NCBI RefSeq assembly: GCF_905397275.1
Contig: NZ_CAJPUY010000039.1
Coordinates: 1 to 41,551, forward strand
DNA from: Cupriavidus yeoncheonensis
GTDB lineage: Bacteria; Pseudomonadota; Gammaproteobacteria; Burkholderiales; Burkholderiaceae
Reading direction: 5' to 3'
DNA length: 41,551 nt
The notes under the pieces are model-generated. The model searched no databases and was not told the origin of the DNA. It was given only the letters and a program-made list of their open reading frames with translations. The translations under genes were made by a program, and so were the position numbers. Positions 32,358 through 41,456 of this stretch are shown one piece after another; the first letter of the stretch is position 1; the number at the start of each line of letters is the position of its first letter.

Positions 32358-33145
32358 CGGACCTGATAGAAGCCGAACGCCATGGCCAGCACATGCTGCT
32401 GGTCCTGAACCGGCCAGAAAAGCTCAACGCGCTCAGCTACCCACTGATCGATGCGCTGATGGCGCGGCTCGATGCCGCCGAGGACGATGACAGCGTGCGC
32501 TGCGTGATCCTGACCGGCAAGGGCACGCGTGCCTTCAGCGCGGGCGCCGATATCGCCGGCTTTGCACCGGACCTGGAGGCGTCGCCGGAACAGGCGCTGC
32601 GCCGCTTCCTGATGCGCGGACAGGCGCTGACACGCCGTATCGAGACATTCCCCAAGCCGGTGATCGCGGCCATCAACGGGCTGGCGTTCGGCGGGGGCTG
32701 CGAAATGACGGAGGCCTGCAGCCTCGCCGTCGCCGCGGAACATGCCACCTTCGCCAAGCCCGAGATCCGGCTCGGCTTTCCACCGACGTTCGGCGGCACG
32801 CAGCGGCTGCCGCGGCATGTTGGGCGCAAGCGCGCCAACGAGATGATCCTGACGGGCGACGCGATCAGCGCCGCCGAGGCGGAGCGGATCGGGCTGGTCA
32901 ACCGCGTGGTGTCCGCCGGCACGCTGTTGCGGGCCTGCCTCGACCTGGCGGACCGGATCGCACGGCACTCGCCCATTGCTGTCACCGCCTGCCTGCGAGC
33001 GGTCACGCGCGGCATCAATGTGCCGGTCGACGAGGGGCTGGCGATCGAAGCCATGCAGTTCCGCGTAGCCGCCGCCAGCGCGGACGCGCGCGAAGGTACG
33101 CGCGCGTTCCTGGAGAAGCGCGAGCCGGTTTTCACCGGCCGCTGA
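32354..33145 (+). CDS. Enoyl-CoA hydratase/isomerase family protein
   Basis: A 263-residue crotonase-fold enzyme. Catalytic Glu117 (GGGCEM) and Glu137 (KPEIRLG) occupy the positions of the two Glu of classical hydratases. The oxyanion hole is formed by FSAGADI near 61-67 and LAFGGG near 110-115. It should hydrate 2-enoyl-CoA to 3-hydroxyacyl-CoA in a beta-oxidation-like route. Its start overlaps the DUF2917 stop, and the gene ends 12 bp from the converging flavoprotein gene. Chain length or aromatic preference is not readable. Confidence 0.92.
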   Translation: MTDLIEAERHGQHMLLVLNRPEKLNALSYPLIDALMARLDAAEDDDSVRCVILTGKGTRAFSAGADIAGFAPDLEASPEQALRRFLMRGQALTRRIETFPKPVIAAINGLAFGGGCEMTEACSLAVAAEHATFAKPEIRLGFPPTFGGTQRLPRHVGRKRANEMILTGDAISAAEAERIGLVNRVVSAGTLLRACLDLADRIARHSPIAVTACLRAVTRGINVPVDEGLAIEAMQFRVAAASADAREGTRAFLEKREPVFTGR

Positions 33146-33157
33146 AGCTCAGGCGCT

Positions 33158-34558
33158 TCAGGCTTCGAGCTTTGCCGCCGCGTCGCGCAGCGCGGTGCGC
33201 AGGCCTTCTTCCACCACCGGGTGGTAGAACGGCATGGCCAGCATCTGCGCGATGGTCAGGCCCTGCTGGCAGGACCACGCCAGCAGGTGCGCGATGTTCT
33301 CCGCCCGCGGGCCGGTCCATTCGGCGCCCAGGAAGCGGCCGGTCGCCTTGTCGGCATACACGTGCATCAGGCCACGGTTTTTCAGCATGACGCGGCTGCG
33401 GCCCTGGTCCTCGAAGCTGACCTCGCCGGTGACGAAGCTGCCTTCGGCCAGGTCGGCAAAGCGCTGGCCGACCATGGCGATCTGCGGATCCGAGAACACC
33501 ACGGCGATCGGCGCGCGGCGAGCCAGCGGCTTCACCCGGGGGTACGTGGCGGCGTTCTCGCCAGCGGCCTTGCCTTCATCGGCGGCTTCGTGCAGCAGTG
33601 GCAGGATGTTGTTGGCGTCGCCCGCAATGAACACCGGCGCTACGCCGCACTGCAGCGTGGCGGGATCGAACAACGGCACGCCGCGCGCATCCAGTTCCAG
33701 GCCGGCGTTCTCCAGACCCAGCCCGCGCACATTCGGTTCGCGGCCGGTCGCGGCCAGCACGTAGTCGAAGGTCTCCGTGACGGACTTGCCGTCGCGGTCG
33801 GTGTAGGTGATGCGGGCCAGCTCGCCATCGCGCGCCATGTCCGTGACATTGGCCTCGGTATCGAGGTAGAACTCCTTGCGGAAGGTCTCGTTCGCGTAGC
33901 GGCGGATGACAGGGTCGGTCAGCGGACCCAGCGAACCTCGCACACCGAAGACGCGGACCCGCACGCCGAGGCGCGACAGTGCCTGGCCCAGCTCCAGGCC
34001 GATCACGCCGGGACCGAACACGGCCACGCTGCGCGGCAGGTCGTCCCAGGCAAACACGTCGTCATTGACGATGAGGCGGTCGCCGAACACATTGAACGGT
34101 GCCGGCACGACCGGACGCGAACCGGTGGCGATCACCACGCGGCTGGCACGCACGGTGACGTCCCCATCGGCGGCAGCCACCTCCAGAGTGGTGTTGTCGA
34201 CGAAGCGCGCATAGCCACGTATGCGGTCCGCCTCGGGGATGGTCTCCACGCCGCGTACGACGAAGCCGACGAAGCGGTCGCGCTCGCTGCGGACACGCGC
34301 CATGACCTCGCGGCCATCGATGCGGATATTGCCATCCACGTGCACGCCGAACGCCGCCGTGTGGCGCAGTTCGTGCGCGGCTTCGGCGGCGGCGATCAGC
34401 AGCTTGGACGGCATGCAGCCCACGCGGGCGCAGGTGGTGCCATACGGGCCGCCTTCGATGATCACGGCGCGCTTGCCCGCGGCAATGGCGGCGCGGTAGG
34501 CGGCGAGTCCGGCGGTGCCCGCTCCGATGACGGCGACGTCGGTCTGGATGGTCTTCAT
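33158..34558 (-). CDS. Dihydrolipoamide dehydrogenase-like pyridine nucleotide-disulfide oxidoreductase
   Basis: A 466-residue flavoprotein. The FAD motif GAGTAG is at 12-17 and the redox pair Cys43-x4-Cys48 lies in TTCARVGCMPSK, as in lipoamide dehydrogenases. The NAD domain has GPGVIGLELGQALSRLG near 205, and the C-terminal dyad His446/Glu451 lies in FYHPVVEEGL, the usual interface base. No lipoyl domain is present and no 2-oxoacid dehydrogenase genes are near, so it may not be the complex subunit. It is on the strand of the peroxiredoxin-glutaredoxin gene, 140 bp downstream. The ATG at 34558 gives MKTIQTDVAVIGAG; a longer frame to 34633 adds unrelated residues. Confidence 0.9.
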   Translation of the reverse strand: MKTIQTDVAVIGAGTAGLAAYRAAIAAGKRAVIIEGGPYGTTCARVGCMPSKLLIAAAEAAHELRHTAAFGVHVDGNIRIDGREVMARVRSERDRFVGFVVRGVETIPEADRIRGYARFVDNTTLEVAAADGDVTVRASRVVIATGSRPVVPAPFNVFGDRLIVNDDVFAWDDLPRSVAVFGPGVIGLELGQALSRLGVRVRVFGVRGSLGPLTDPVIRRYANETFRKEFYLDTEANVTDMARDGELARITYTDRDGKSVTETFDYVLAATGREPNVRGLGLENAGLELDARGVPLFDPATLQCGVAPVFIAGDANNILPLLHEAADEGKAAGENAATYPRVKPLARRAPIAVVFSDPQIAMVGQRFADLAEGSFVTGEVSFEDQGRSRVMLKNRGLMHVYADKATGRFLGAEWTGPRAENIAHLLAWSCQQGLTIAQMLAMPFYHPVVEEGLRTALRDAAAKLEA

Positions 34559-34622
34559 GGCGTACGGTTCCTTCGCTTCAGTGATTTTGTTCGAGATCGA
34601 TCTGACATCAATCGGCGGACTG

Positions 34623-34674
34623 GATGGCGCCACGCGGACAGCGCGGCGCCATCGGGTCCGGCGACTGCCGGACC
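34623..34674 (-). other. Two tandem hairpins between the peroxiredoxin and flavoprotein genes
   Basis: GATGGCGCC (34623-34631) pairs perfectly with GGCGCCATC (34645-34653), and GGTCCGGC (34655-34662) pairs with GCCGGACC (34667-34674) around loop GACT. They lie 1 base apart. No T-tract follows on the minus strand, so they look like an mRNA stabiliser, attenuator or REP-like element rather than a plain terminator. Confidence 0.6.
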
Positions 34675-34698
34675 GCGCAAGGGCGGTCGTGACAGGAA

Positions 34699-35430
34699 TT
34701 ACTGGCCCAGGTACTGCTCGAGCGCGGCGGCACCGCCGATCAGCCTGCCGTTGATGAACACCTGCGGCGCGGTCATTTCACCGGACACGGCACCGAGAAC
34801 CTTGCCGCGCACCTTGTTGTCTAGCGGCACTTCGATGTATTCGTAGCCGGCGTCCGAGAGCTGCTGCTTGGCCTTGGCGCAGAACGAGCAGCCCACCTTG
34901 GAGAACACCACCACCTGGTCCGGGCGCTTGGCGTCGGGGGCGATGTGGTTCAGCATGGTGTCGGCGTCGGAGACCTTGAACGGGTCGCCCGGCTCGTCCG
35001 GCTCGATGAACATCTTCTCGACCACGCCGTCGCGGACCAGCATCGAATAGCGCCAGCTGCGCTTGCCGAAGCCCAGGTCGGCCTTGTCCACCAGCATGCC
35101 CATGCCTTCGGTGAACTCGCCGTTGCCGTCGGGGATCATGGTGATGTGCTGGGATTCCTGGTCCTTGGCCCACTCGTTCATCACGAAGGTGTCGTTGACC
35201 GAGACGCACAGGATCTCGTCAACACCCTGCTTCGCGAACGCCGGCGCCAGTTCGTTGTAGCGTGGCAGGTGGGTCGACGAGCAGGTCGGCGTGAAGGCGC
35301 CGGGCAGCGAAAACACGACGACGGTCTTGCCGTTGAACAGTTCACCGGTGGTGACGGTCTTCCACTCGTTGTCCTGGCGGATGCGGAAAGCGACATTGGG
35401 AACGCGTTGGCCTTCACGGGATTGCAGCAT
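34699..35430 (-). CDS. Peroxiredoxin-glutaredoxin hybrid
   Basis: A 243-residue fusion. Residues 1-165 form a Prx5-type peroxiredoxin with the peroxidatic Cys50 in PGAFTPTCSSTH. Residues 170-243 form a glutaredoxin with Cys181-Ser-Phe-Cys184 (VGCSFCAKAK) and the APQVFINGRLIGG substrate loop. Such hybrids, known from Haemophilus and Neisseria, reduce H2O2 and alkyl peroxides with glutathione. I chose the ATG at 35430 because AAGGAG precedes it by 8 bases; the upstream in-frame GTG at 35439 overlaps that site. An OxyR-like box lies about 105 bp upstream. Confidence 0.95.
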   Translation of the reverse strand: MLQSREGQRVPNVAFRIRQDNEWKTVTTGELFNGKTVVVFSLPGAFTPTCSSTHLPRYNELAPAFAKQGVDEILCVSVNDTFVMNEWAKDQESQHITMIPDGNGEFTEGMGMLVDKADLGFGKRSWRYSMLVRDGVVEKMFIEPDEPGDPFKVSDADTMLNHIAPDAKRPDQVVVFSKVGCSFCAKAKQQLSDAGYEYIEVPLDNKVRGKVLGAVSGEMTAPQVFINGRLIGGAAALEQYLGQ

Positions 35431-35533
35431 CGGAATCACTCCTTGGTTTCGGTGGTCTGCTGCGTGTTGCAGCGATGGACCCGATTGTGGAGATCCCCAT
35501 GTGATTTGTATAATTCATCGTTTCAACAGCATC

Positions 35534-35550
35534 GATTGTCATCACCTATC
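35534..35550 (-). promoter_or_regulatory. Possible OxyR box of the peroxiredoxin gene
   Basis: GATTG-N7-CTATC matches the OxyR half-operator pattern GATAG-N7-CTATC with one change. It is followed, toward the peroxiredoxin gene, by a -10-like TATACA (complement of 35507-35512) about 21 bp on, with no good -35 box, as expected for an activated promoter. The second half of a full tetrad is not clear, so this is tentative. Confidence 0.4.
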
Positions 35551-35670
35551 AATCCCGGATTAGCCTCCCCTGATGGACAGGGGAAAGCGTCTCATAACAC
35601 ACATAAACTTCACAATGATCCAGACAAGTGCCCTATCATGCGGCCATCTGTTGACATCATCGGAATCACC

Positions 35671-37431
35671 ATGGCGCTCATGACCCGCCCTGTCAGCCTG
35701 CAATCCGGCCGCCGGCTGATCCCCCTGCTGCCCCTGCTGGTGCTATCGCTGGCACTGGCCTGCCCGGCCGCCGCGGAGACGCTGCGCAAGCCAGCCCTGG
35801 ATGCGCTGATCGCCGCCAACAAGTCCGGCGCGCCGGCGAGCCTGGAAGCGTTCCTGACCAGCGCTGCCAAGGCAGAGCCTGCGGTGGCGCCGGCCGTGGC
35901 TGCCTGGCAGGCAGGATCGCCGCTCAGCGGCGAAAACCTCGTCAATATCGGTCGCCTGCTCGGTGTCTACAACCGGCTGCACAACGAAGCGGCGGTCATC
36001 GACACCATTGGCAAGATGGTTGTGTTGCGCACCGTGCGCGACGAGAAGATCCCGCAGCACGAGAACCCCGCCATCATCGAATTCGGCAAGCTCGTCGAAG
36101 GCATGGCGAAGTCCTTCGGGCTGGTCTATCGCAACGTCGACAACCGCGTGTTCGAAGTCACGTTGCCCGGCACCGGCCTGGACACCTTCGGCATCCTGAC
36201 CCATGCGGACGTGGTGCCGGCCGTCGCCGACGAATGGGTGCTGGACAACGGCACGAAGCTCGATCCGTTCGCCGTCACGCGCGTGGGCGGCTACCTGTAC
36301 GGCCGCGGCACCATCGATGACAAGGGCTCGATTGCCGCGGCGCTCTACGCCATGAAGACCGTCAAGGAAAGCGGCGTGCCGCTGGAGCGCAGCCTGCGCC
36401 TGATGATCGAGACCACCGAGGAAACCGGTGGCGACGGCATGAAGTACTACCGCGAACACAACGCGCTGCCCGACTACAACATCGTGCTCGACAGCAAATA
36501 CCCGGCCGTGGTGGCCGAGAAGGGCTCGGGCGCGCTGCGCGTCATGTTCCCGACGCTGGCCACGGATGGCAAGCGGCCGGCCATCGTGGCCATGCGCGGC
36601 GCGGCGTCGGCGAACAGCGTGCCCGAGACCGCCGTGGCGCGCATCGCCGGCGGCAATCCGGCCGCCGTGATGACCGCGCTCGAAGGCGCCCGCGCTGCGT
36701 TCATCCGCAAATACACGCCGCAGGGCGGCAAGTTCAGCATCGACGTGAAGCGCGACGGCAATGACGTCGAGGTCAAGGTAACGGGCGTGTCCGCACACGG
36801 CTCGCGTCCCGAAGAAGGCGTCAACCCGCTGCCCCGGCTGGCCCTGTTCCTGCAGACATCCGGCCTGCAACTGGCCGACAACCAGTACCTGCGGGCCTCC
36901 CGCTATATCAGCGACCTGTACGGGCTGGGCTACCTTGGCGAGAAGATGGGTCTGGCCTATCGCGACCCGTTCATGGGCCCGCTGACCATGTCGCCCAACC
37001 AGATCCGCGAGCAAGGCGAATTCCTGGAAGTCACCACCAATGTGCGCATGCCGCGCGGCAGCACGCCGGAGGCGCTGAGTGGCAAGGCGGCGCAACGCAT
37101 CTACAAGTGGGCAGCGTCCACGGGTTCCACGGTCGAGATCAAGCATGACCAGGGCAACTGGATGGCGCGCGACCCCAAGGGTGCCTGGCTTTCCACCCTG
37201 CTCAACATCTTCGGCGACACCACCGGGCTCGAAGCCAAGCCCGTGGCCACCGCCGGCAGCACCACCGCCAAGCTGCTGCCCAATGCCATCAACTTCGGTC
37301 CGGCCATGCCCGGCAAGAAGTACACCGCGCACAACGCGAAGGAGTACAAGGAAGTCGCCGATCTCGACCTGGACCTGCAGATGTTCACCGAGATGATGGT
37401 GCGGATCGGGAACCTGGGAAAGATGCAGTAG
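35671..37431 (+). CDS. Exported M20-family metallopeptidase (dipeptidase type)
   Basis: A 586-residue protein with a signal peptide of about 35 residues (LIPLLPLLVLSLALACPAAA). M20 zinc-site elements are His178 and Asp180 in LTHADVVP, Asp216 in GTIDDKG, the Glu250-Glu251 pair in TTEETGGDG, and a later His in TAHNAKEY near the end. A dimerisation insert lies between about 300 and 450. It resembles secreted Xaa-His or PepV-like dipeptidases. Length is at the long end for M20 (usually 400-580). Start uncertain: ATG at 35671 chosen; one at 35638 is in frame. It converges on the flavoprotein gene with 10 bp between. Confidence 0.9.
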   Translation: MALMTRPVSLQSGRRLIPLLPLLVLSLALACPAAAETLRKPALDALIAANKSGAPASLEAFLTSAAKAEPAVAPAVAAWQAGSPLSGENLVNIGRLLGVYNRLHNEAAVIDTIGKMVVLRTVRDEKIPQHENPAIIEFGKLVEGMAKSFGLVYRNVDNRVFEVTLPGTGLDTFGILTHADVVPAVADEWVLDNGTKLDPFAVTRVGGYLYGRGTIDDKGSIAAALYAMKTVKESGVPLERSLRLMIETTEETGGDGMKYYREHNALPDYNIVLDSKYPAVVAEKGSGALRVMFPTLATDGKRPAIVAMRGAASANSVPETAVARIAGGNPAAVMTALEGARAAFIRKYTPQGGKFSIDVKRDGNDVEVKVTGVSAHGSRPEEGVNPLPRLALFLQTSGLQLADNQYLRASRYISDLYGLGYLGEKMGLAYRDPFMGPLTMSPNQIREQGEFLEVTTNVRMPRGSTPEALSGKAAQRIYKWAASTGSTVEIKHDQGNWMARDPKGAWLSTLLNIFGDTTGLEAKPVATAGSTTAKLLPNAINFGPAMPGKKYTAHNAKEYKEVADLDLDLQMFTEMMVRIGNLGKMQ

Positions 37432-37441
37432 GGGGCAGCGT

Positions 37442-39172
37442 TCAGGCGGCTTGCGTTACGGGCAACCCGGCAAGAAAGCTGTGGATCTGCGCGACCACGG
37501 CCGCGCCCTCGCCGACCGCGGCGGCGACGCGCTTGGTCGAACCCGAACGCACGTCGCCGATCGCGAACACGCCCGGCACGCTGGTCTGCAGGGGATACGG
37601 CACCGCGGACGCGCAGCCCAGCGTCCCCCCACCTGTGCGCACGAAGCCCTTGTCGTCGGTCTCCACATTGCAGGTACGCAGCCACGACGCGTTGGGATCG
37701 GCACCGATGAACAGGAACAGGTGCCGCACCGGCAGCGAAACCAGTTCGTCGCTTTCGGCGGGCGCGTGATAGCGCACTTCAGAGAGCCAGCCATCTCCAT
37801 TCAGCGCACGGATTTCCGCATGGCAGTGAAGCTGTACGTTTGGCAGTCCCGCAATCCGGTCGATCAGGTAGCGCGACATGGTGGCGGCCAGCCCCTGGCC
37901 GCGCACCAGCATATGCACCTGCGCCGCATGCGTCGCCAGGTAGACCGCAGCCTGTCCGGCCGAGTTGCCGCCGCCCACGAGCATGACGGGCTCGTTCTTG
38001 CACAGCTTGGCCTCCACGGGCGAGGCCCAGTAGTACACGCCGCACCCCTCGAAGCGCTCCAGCGCGGCAATCGCCGGCCGGCGGTATTGGGCGCCCGTGG
38101 CGATCACCACCGTGTGTGTCGGGATCATGCGGCCATCGGCCAGCTCCAGCCGGATCGGGTCCATGCCGCAATGCAGGGCCTTGACCTCGAGCGGAATGGC
38201 AATGTGGGCGCCGAACTTCAGCGCCTGCACAAACGCGCGCCCCGCCAGCGCCTGGCCTGAAATGCCGGTAGGAAAGCCAAGGTAGTTTTCGATCCGCGCG
38301 CTGGCACCGGCCTGCCCGCCCGGCGAACGGCAATCGATCACGGCCACCGACAGGCCTTCCGACGCGGCATACACGGCCGTGGCCAGGCCGGCCGGGCCGG
38401 CGCCCACCACGATCACGTCATAGACGTGCGCCGGGTCGAATTCGGGCAGCAGCCCCAGGCAGGAGGCAAGCTGCCCTTCGTCGGGCGCGCGCAGCACGCG
38501 CCCGTCCGGGCAGATCACGAGCGGGAAGTCCGAGGCCGGCGCGTTCGCGAACTCGCTCAGGCCCGAGCAATCGCGCTCGGTGTCCATGTCGATCACCGTG
38601 TGGGGATGCCCGTTGCGGCGCAGGAACGCCTGCAGCGCCAGCAGCATTGGCTCCGTGCCGTGCCCGACCAGCACCGGACCGCTGCCGGACTCGATCAGCC
38701 CGACACGGCGCAGGATCAGCGCGCGCATGATGCGCTCGCCCAGTTCGGCCTCTGCCACCAGCAGCGCGCGCAGCCGGTCGGGCGGGATGACGAACCCCTC
38801 GGAATCGGTCAGCGCGCGGCCGTCCACCAGTGACGGGCGCCCCGTCAGGGTACCGACTTCGGCGGAGAACATGCCCGGCCCGATATCCGTGACCAGGTGC
38901 TCGCGCCCGAGCCCGTCGCGGCGGATGATCTGGATGCTGCCGCTGACCACCACGTACATGCCGCGGCCCGCCTGCCCGACCGAAAACAGCTGGTCGCCGG
39001 CGTGCCAGCGCTGCGGTGTGCCGAAGTGGCGCATCCGCGCGACTTCCTCGGCGCTGAGCGTCGGGAACATCTGGTGCAACCGGGATTCCAGCGTGGAATA
39101 TGGCGCGTCGAGGCTGGCTGCCGCCTCCGTGCCCTGCCCTTCCACGCCCGCCGTCAGTTCCGCCTGCGCCAT
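37442..39172 (-). CDS. Thioredoxin-reductase-like flavoprotein with N-terminal cyclic-nucleotide-binding domain
   Basis: A 576-residue three-part protein. Residues 30-150 form a CAP/CRP-type cNMP-binding beta-barrel (RWHAGDQLFSVGQAGRGMYVV). Residues 165-240 are a thioredoxin-fold-like linker without CxxC. Residues 250-576 form a TrxB-like module with FAD motif GAGPAG (257-262), NAD(P) motif GGGNSAGQAA and C-terminal IGDVRSGSTKRVA. The redox CxxC of TrxB is missing: at that point (380-385) the sequence reads Tyr-Tyr-Trp-Ala-Ser-Pro. It is therefore unlikely to reduce thioredoxin in the usual way; electron transfer gated by a ligand of the cNMP-like domain is possible. It converges on the M20 gene and is divergent from yceH. 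Confidence 0.88.
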   Translation of the reverse strand: MAQAELTAGVEGQGTEAAASLDAPYSTLESRLHQMFPTLSAEEVARMRHFGTPQRWHAGDQLFSVGQAGRGMYVVVSGSIQIIRRDGLGREHLVTDIGPGMFSAEVGTLTGRPSLVDGRALTDSEGFVIPPDRLRALLVAEAELGERIMRALILRRVGLIESGSGPVLVGHGTEPMLLALQAFLRRNGHPHTVIDMDTERDCSGLSEFANAPASDFPLVICPDGRVLRAPDEGQLASCLGLLPEFDPAHVYDVIVVGAGPAGLATAVYAASEGLSVAVIDCRSPGGQAGASARIENYLGFPTGISGQALAGRAFVQALKFGAHIAIPLEVKALHCGMDPIRLELADGRMIPTHTVVIATGAQYRRPAIAALERFEGCGVYYWASPVEAKLCKNEPVMLVGGGNSAGQAAVYLATHAAQVHMLVRGQGLAATMSRYLIDRIAGLPNVQLHCHAEIRALNGDGWLSEVRYHAPAESDELVSLPVRHLFLFIGADPNASWLRTCNVETDDKGFVRTGGGTLGCASAVPYPLQTSVPGVFAIGDVRSGSTKRVAAAVGEGAAVVAQIHSFLAGLPVTQAA

Positions 39173-39378
39173 GCTTGCCCCCGCTCACTCAAGGATTTGT
39201 CGACTCTCGCGCACACCGGTCGCTGCCAGCGGTCGCACCTCATCGATAGTAGTCCGCGGCGGCGCGAATGCGAGGGCAAGGCCGCGTGGCGGGCGCAGGC
39301 AGTTGCGTATTGCGCCAGCTTGCGCTTGAATGTCCGCCTTGCCGGCTTCGGCTTACCGCACCACGACACGAACCCCTG

Positions 39379-40083
39379 ATGAGCTCAACGCCCGCATCTC
39401 CTTCCCGCCAGCCAATCCGTACCCTGACCCCGATCGAAGGACGCGTACTCGGCGTACTGCTGGAAAAGCAGCACACCGTGCCCGACACCTACCCGCTCTC
39501 GCTCAATGCGCTGACCGCTGGCTGCAACCAGAAGACGGCGCGTTCGCCGGTCATGAACGTCACGGAAGCGGAAGTGGTGATGGCCATCGACAGCCTGAAA
39601 GGCCTGAGCCTGGTATTTGAAGGCAGCAGCAGCCGCGTGCCGCGCTTTGAACACAATATGGGTCGCGTGCTGGGCGTGCCCTCGCAATCGGCCGCGCTGC
39701 TGGCCATGCTGCTCCTGCGCGGGGCGCAGACAGCGGCCGAACTGCGCCTGAACACGGTGCGCCTGCATTCTTTTGCGGATATCTCGTCGGTCGAAGCCTT
39801 CCTGGACGAACTGGCAGAACACGAACCGCCCTATGTCGTGAAGCTGGCCCGCGCGCCGGGCGAGCGCGAGCATCGCTGGATGCACCTGCTTGGCGGCGAA
39901 GTCAGTGTGGAAAGCCTGGCCGCGAGCGGGCCTGCCGCGGCGGAAGAGAGTGTCGCGCCCTCCGAGCTCGAACGGCTGCGCGCCGAGCAGCGCGAGCTTT
40001 CCAACCGGGTCCAGCGACTGGAAGCACTGGTCGAGCACATGGCCAGCCAGCTTGGCATCGACCCTGACGCCCTGCCCGGCTGA
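39379..40083 (+). CDS. yceH: YceH-family (DUF480) winged-helix protein
   Basis: A 234-residue protein of the UPF0502/YceH family. It has the PIEGRVLGVLLEKQHTVPDTYPLSLNAL signature and NQKTARSPVMNVTE near 50, two winged-helix units, and a C-terminal coiled coil (ELERLRAEQRELSNRVQRLEALV). Its function is not known. Start ATG at 39379; longer in-frame starts add unrelated residues. It converges on fliD, with a hairpin between. Confidence 0.93.
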   Translation: MSSTPASPSRQPIRTLTPIEGRVLGVLLEKQHTVPDTYPLSLNALTAGCNQKTARSPVMNVTEAEVVMAIDSLKGLSLVFEGSSSRVPRFEHNMGRVLGVPSQSAALLAMLLLRGAQTAAELRLNTVRLHSFADISSVEAFLDELAEHEPPYVVKLARAPGEREHRWMHLLGGEVSVESLAASGPAAAEESVAPSELERLRAEQRELSNRVQRLEALVEHMASQLGIDPDALPG

Positions 40084-40088
40084 CCTTG

Positions 40089-40117
40089 GATAGCCGGGGA
40101 GACCCAGCCCGGCTATC
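40089..40117. terminator. Hairpin between converging yceH and fliD
   Basis: GATAGCCGGG and CCCGGCTATC form a perfect 10-bp stem with a 9-base loop. It starts 6 bp after the yceH stop and ends 9 bp before the fliD stop. No T-tract follows on either strand, so termination strength is uncertain. Confidence 0.55.
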
Positions 40118-40125
40118 GTGCGGGA

Positions 40126-41450
40126 TTAGCCAGATGCACTCATTGAACCGAGCTGCTGCGTCAGGTAGCTGCTCGTGTTCTTCATCTGCGACATGATCAT
40201 GTCCAGCTGCGTGAACTGCTGGCGATAGTTGTCGATCGTGGCGTTGACCATGGTTTGGGTCGAGTCGTACTGCGCGCTCAGGTCCTTCAGCGTCCGGTTG
40301 ATGCCGTCGGTCGCGGAAGTCAGCGCGCCATTGGTACCGGTCATCGCCGAGACCAGATTGCCGATCGCGTTGCCAAAGCCGGTCTTGCCGTCGCTGTTGC
40401 TGAACAGCGCCGCCACGCCGGCCATATTGCTGGTCATCGCCGTGGACAGCTTGTCGGTGTCGAGCGACAGGGTGCCGTCAGTCTGGAAGGCGACCCCGAC
40501 CTGGGACAGCACGGTCAGCGCATCCTTGCCCCCGGCCTGCGGCGTATCGAGTGCCTCCCGGATCTGCGTCTGGATGTTGCGCAGCACGCCGTCGCCGGTC
40601 AGCGGCGAGGCCTGCTGGCCCTGCGCGGCGGTCGGGTCGAACGCGGACAGGCTGGTCTCCGTGCTCTGGAGGCTGTTATAAGCCGTGACGAACGCCTGGA
40701 CGCCGCTCTCGATGGCCGCGGTGTCGTGCTGAACGCTGACGACCGATATGCCGGTCTGCGACAGGGACATGGTCAGCCCCTGGATCGCCGACACCTGGTT
40801 GCTGGCGCTCTGGATGGCGATATTGTTGACCGACAGCGTCGCATCGCGCGCGGCGACGGTCTGCTCAAGGTTCTGCGTGCCGGCGGGGTCATTGGCCACC
40901 AGGCCGGCCAGCGCATTGCCGCCATCCGAGGAGGTCGCGGAAATGCGCATGCTGTTGGTGGCGCCGGTGTCGTTGGCAGTCAGCACCAGGCGATACGGCG
41001 AGCCAGAGCCGTCATTCAGGATCGTCGCCGTCACGCCGGCATTGGCCGAGTTGATGGCGTCGCGGATGCCTTCGAGCGAGTCATGGCTGCTGTCGATGTT
41101 GATATCGACGCCCGTACTGCCGTCCTTGGCCGCAAAGGTCGCGCCGGTGTATTTGCCATAGGTTGCACTGCTGCTGTCGGTATCGACCGTGCCGCCGCTG
41201 ATCGTGCCGAAATCGATGTGGATCGTGCCGGTGCCGATCGCCGCATCCTCCTTGGCCTGCCCTGCACTGACCAGCGACTGCGCCTGGGCCAGCGCGGTGA
41301 CATCGACCGTATACGTACCCGGTGACGCGCCGGTGGTGCTCGAAGCACTCAATACGTCGGTGTTGCTCGATGCGATCTTGGTCGCGTTGAAGAAATCCGG
41401 CTGGCCGAGCCTGGCCGCGGCAGACTGGAAGGCGCTAAGCGCGCTACTAA
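40126..41450 (-). pseudogene. fliD: Flagellar hook-associated protein 2 (filament cap), 5' end lost to an insertion
   Basis: About 441 C-terminal residues of FliD remain: LSSALSAFQSAAARLGQP, GTYTVDVTALAQAQSL, the hypervariable cap domains and the C-terminal coiled-coil end QLDMIMSQMKNTSSYLTQQLGSM. The usual N-terminus, about 45 residues with the SGLDL-type start and first coiled-coil half, is missing. Upstream of about 41450 the sequence changes to a transposase tail, so no proper FliD start or ribosome-binding site exists here. An open frame continues to an ATG at 41490, but those first residues are insertion sequence. FliD caps the flagellar filament and is needed for its growth; this copy should be inactive unless another exists. 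Confidence 0.85.
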
Positions 41451-41456
41451 GAAGCG

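Noticed and set aside
35743..37332. Minus-strand open frame of 529 codons opposite the M20 peptidase
   Set aside because: The plus strand carries all M20 metal ligands; the antisense frame shows no motif.
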